Shown here piece after piece: positions 15,820-15,935 of a stretch of 15,935 nucleotides of DNA (positions within the stretch are counted from its first letter, which is position 1; every line of letters begins with the position of its first letter). The stretch spans positions 26,128 through 42,062 of the forward strand of contig DDFO01000054.1 in assembly GCA_002337215.1 (NCBI GenBank), given 5' to 3'. The DNA is from Phycisphaerales bacterium UBA1926. GTDB taxonomy: Bacteria; Planctomycetota; Phycisphaerae; Phycisphaerales; UBA1924. A program made the translations under genes and the position numbers. The notes under the pieces are model-generated. The model did not search any database. It was not told where the DNA came from and was given only the letters and a program-made list of their open reading frames with translations.

Positions 15820-15877
15820 ATCGGCGGTTCGGTGTCTCGTGCGCGGGGCGTGCCCCGGACGCGGGCTGGAGCGATGG

Positions 15878-15935
15878 ATGAAGCTTCTAGCGGTCTGTGA
15901 AGAGATTTTTCAGTATGCGTGCCGGCTGAATCGGT
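15878..15935 (+). CDS. tssL: TssL/DotU-like T6SS membrane protein, 5' end only
   Basis: Nineteen codons are present before the window ends. The peptide MKLLAVCEEIFQYACRLNR matches the opening helix of the DotU domain (L..lce.lF.yvc.LnR), the cytoplasmic part of TssL, which sits in the inner membrane with TssM and contacts TssK. GGAG at 15868-15871 lies 6 bases before ATG 15878; an ATG at 15874 in another frame hits a stop at 15900. Direct succession to tssK supports the call. Length, membrane anchor and any peptidoglycan-binding domain lie outside the window. Confidence 0.7.
   Translation, partial: MKLLAVCEEIFQYACRLNR

Noticed and set aside
15845..15858. GGGGCGTGCCCC as a terminator between tssK and tssL
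   Set aside because: The loop would be only two bases and no T-run follows; tssL probably continues the same operon.

Overview
The window is GC-rich DNA (roughly two thirds G+C by eye) with tightly packed genes, almost all on the + strand. The divergent FtsQ-like protein, the GEGG variant of Ddl, the weak or absent Shine-Dalgarno sites at several genes, and a type VI secretion (T6SS) cluster carrying kinase-like and formylglycine-enzyme-like modules suggest a planctomycete, probably of the Phycisphaerae. That placement is an inference from protein character, not from a marker gene. No rRNA, tRNA, CRISPR array, insertion sequence or integrase was seen.

Left part (1-4489), housekeeping: the 3' part of murB, then ddl (4-bp overlap), an FtsQ/DivIB-like single-pass membrane protein, and a six-helix membrane protein of unknown role (1-bp overlap). 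This looks like the tail of a division and cell wall (dcw) cluster without ftsA or ftsZ following. greA (transcript cleavage factor) and panD (aspartate 1-decarboxylase) come next.

Middle (4490-5352): a 285-bp stretch with no convincing gene, a Fur/PerR-family metalloregulator on the - strand (4775-5161), and a 191-bp divergent intergenic region.

Right part (5353-15935), a T6SS-type cluster: a 658-residue protein I cannot assign; a 175-residue lipoprotein in the place where a TssJ-like lipoprotein would fit; a 1,610-residue giant with an inactive-looking Ser/Thr kinase domain, one membrane helix, about 1,070 mostly helical residues and a C-terminal FGE/SUMF1-like fold without the catalytic cysteines; a small lipoprotein on the - strand; a protein resembling the C-terminal part of T6SS FHA proteins but with no FHA domain; TssK, the baseplate adaptor, which is the firm anchor of the cluster; and the first 19 codons of a TssL/DotU-like protein, cut by the window end.

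The main observation is that the components of the T6SS threonine-phosphorylation switch known from Pseudomonas (PpkA kinase, periplasmic FGE-like TagR, Fha) seem to be present in altered form. Kinase and TagR-like modules are fused in one polypeptide, the kinase lacks its catalytic residues, and the Fha-like partner lacks the phosphopeptide-binding FHA domain. This suggests a phosphorylation-independent trans-envelope scaffold or sensor. Only the motif observations are directly visible; the functional reading is inference.
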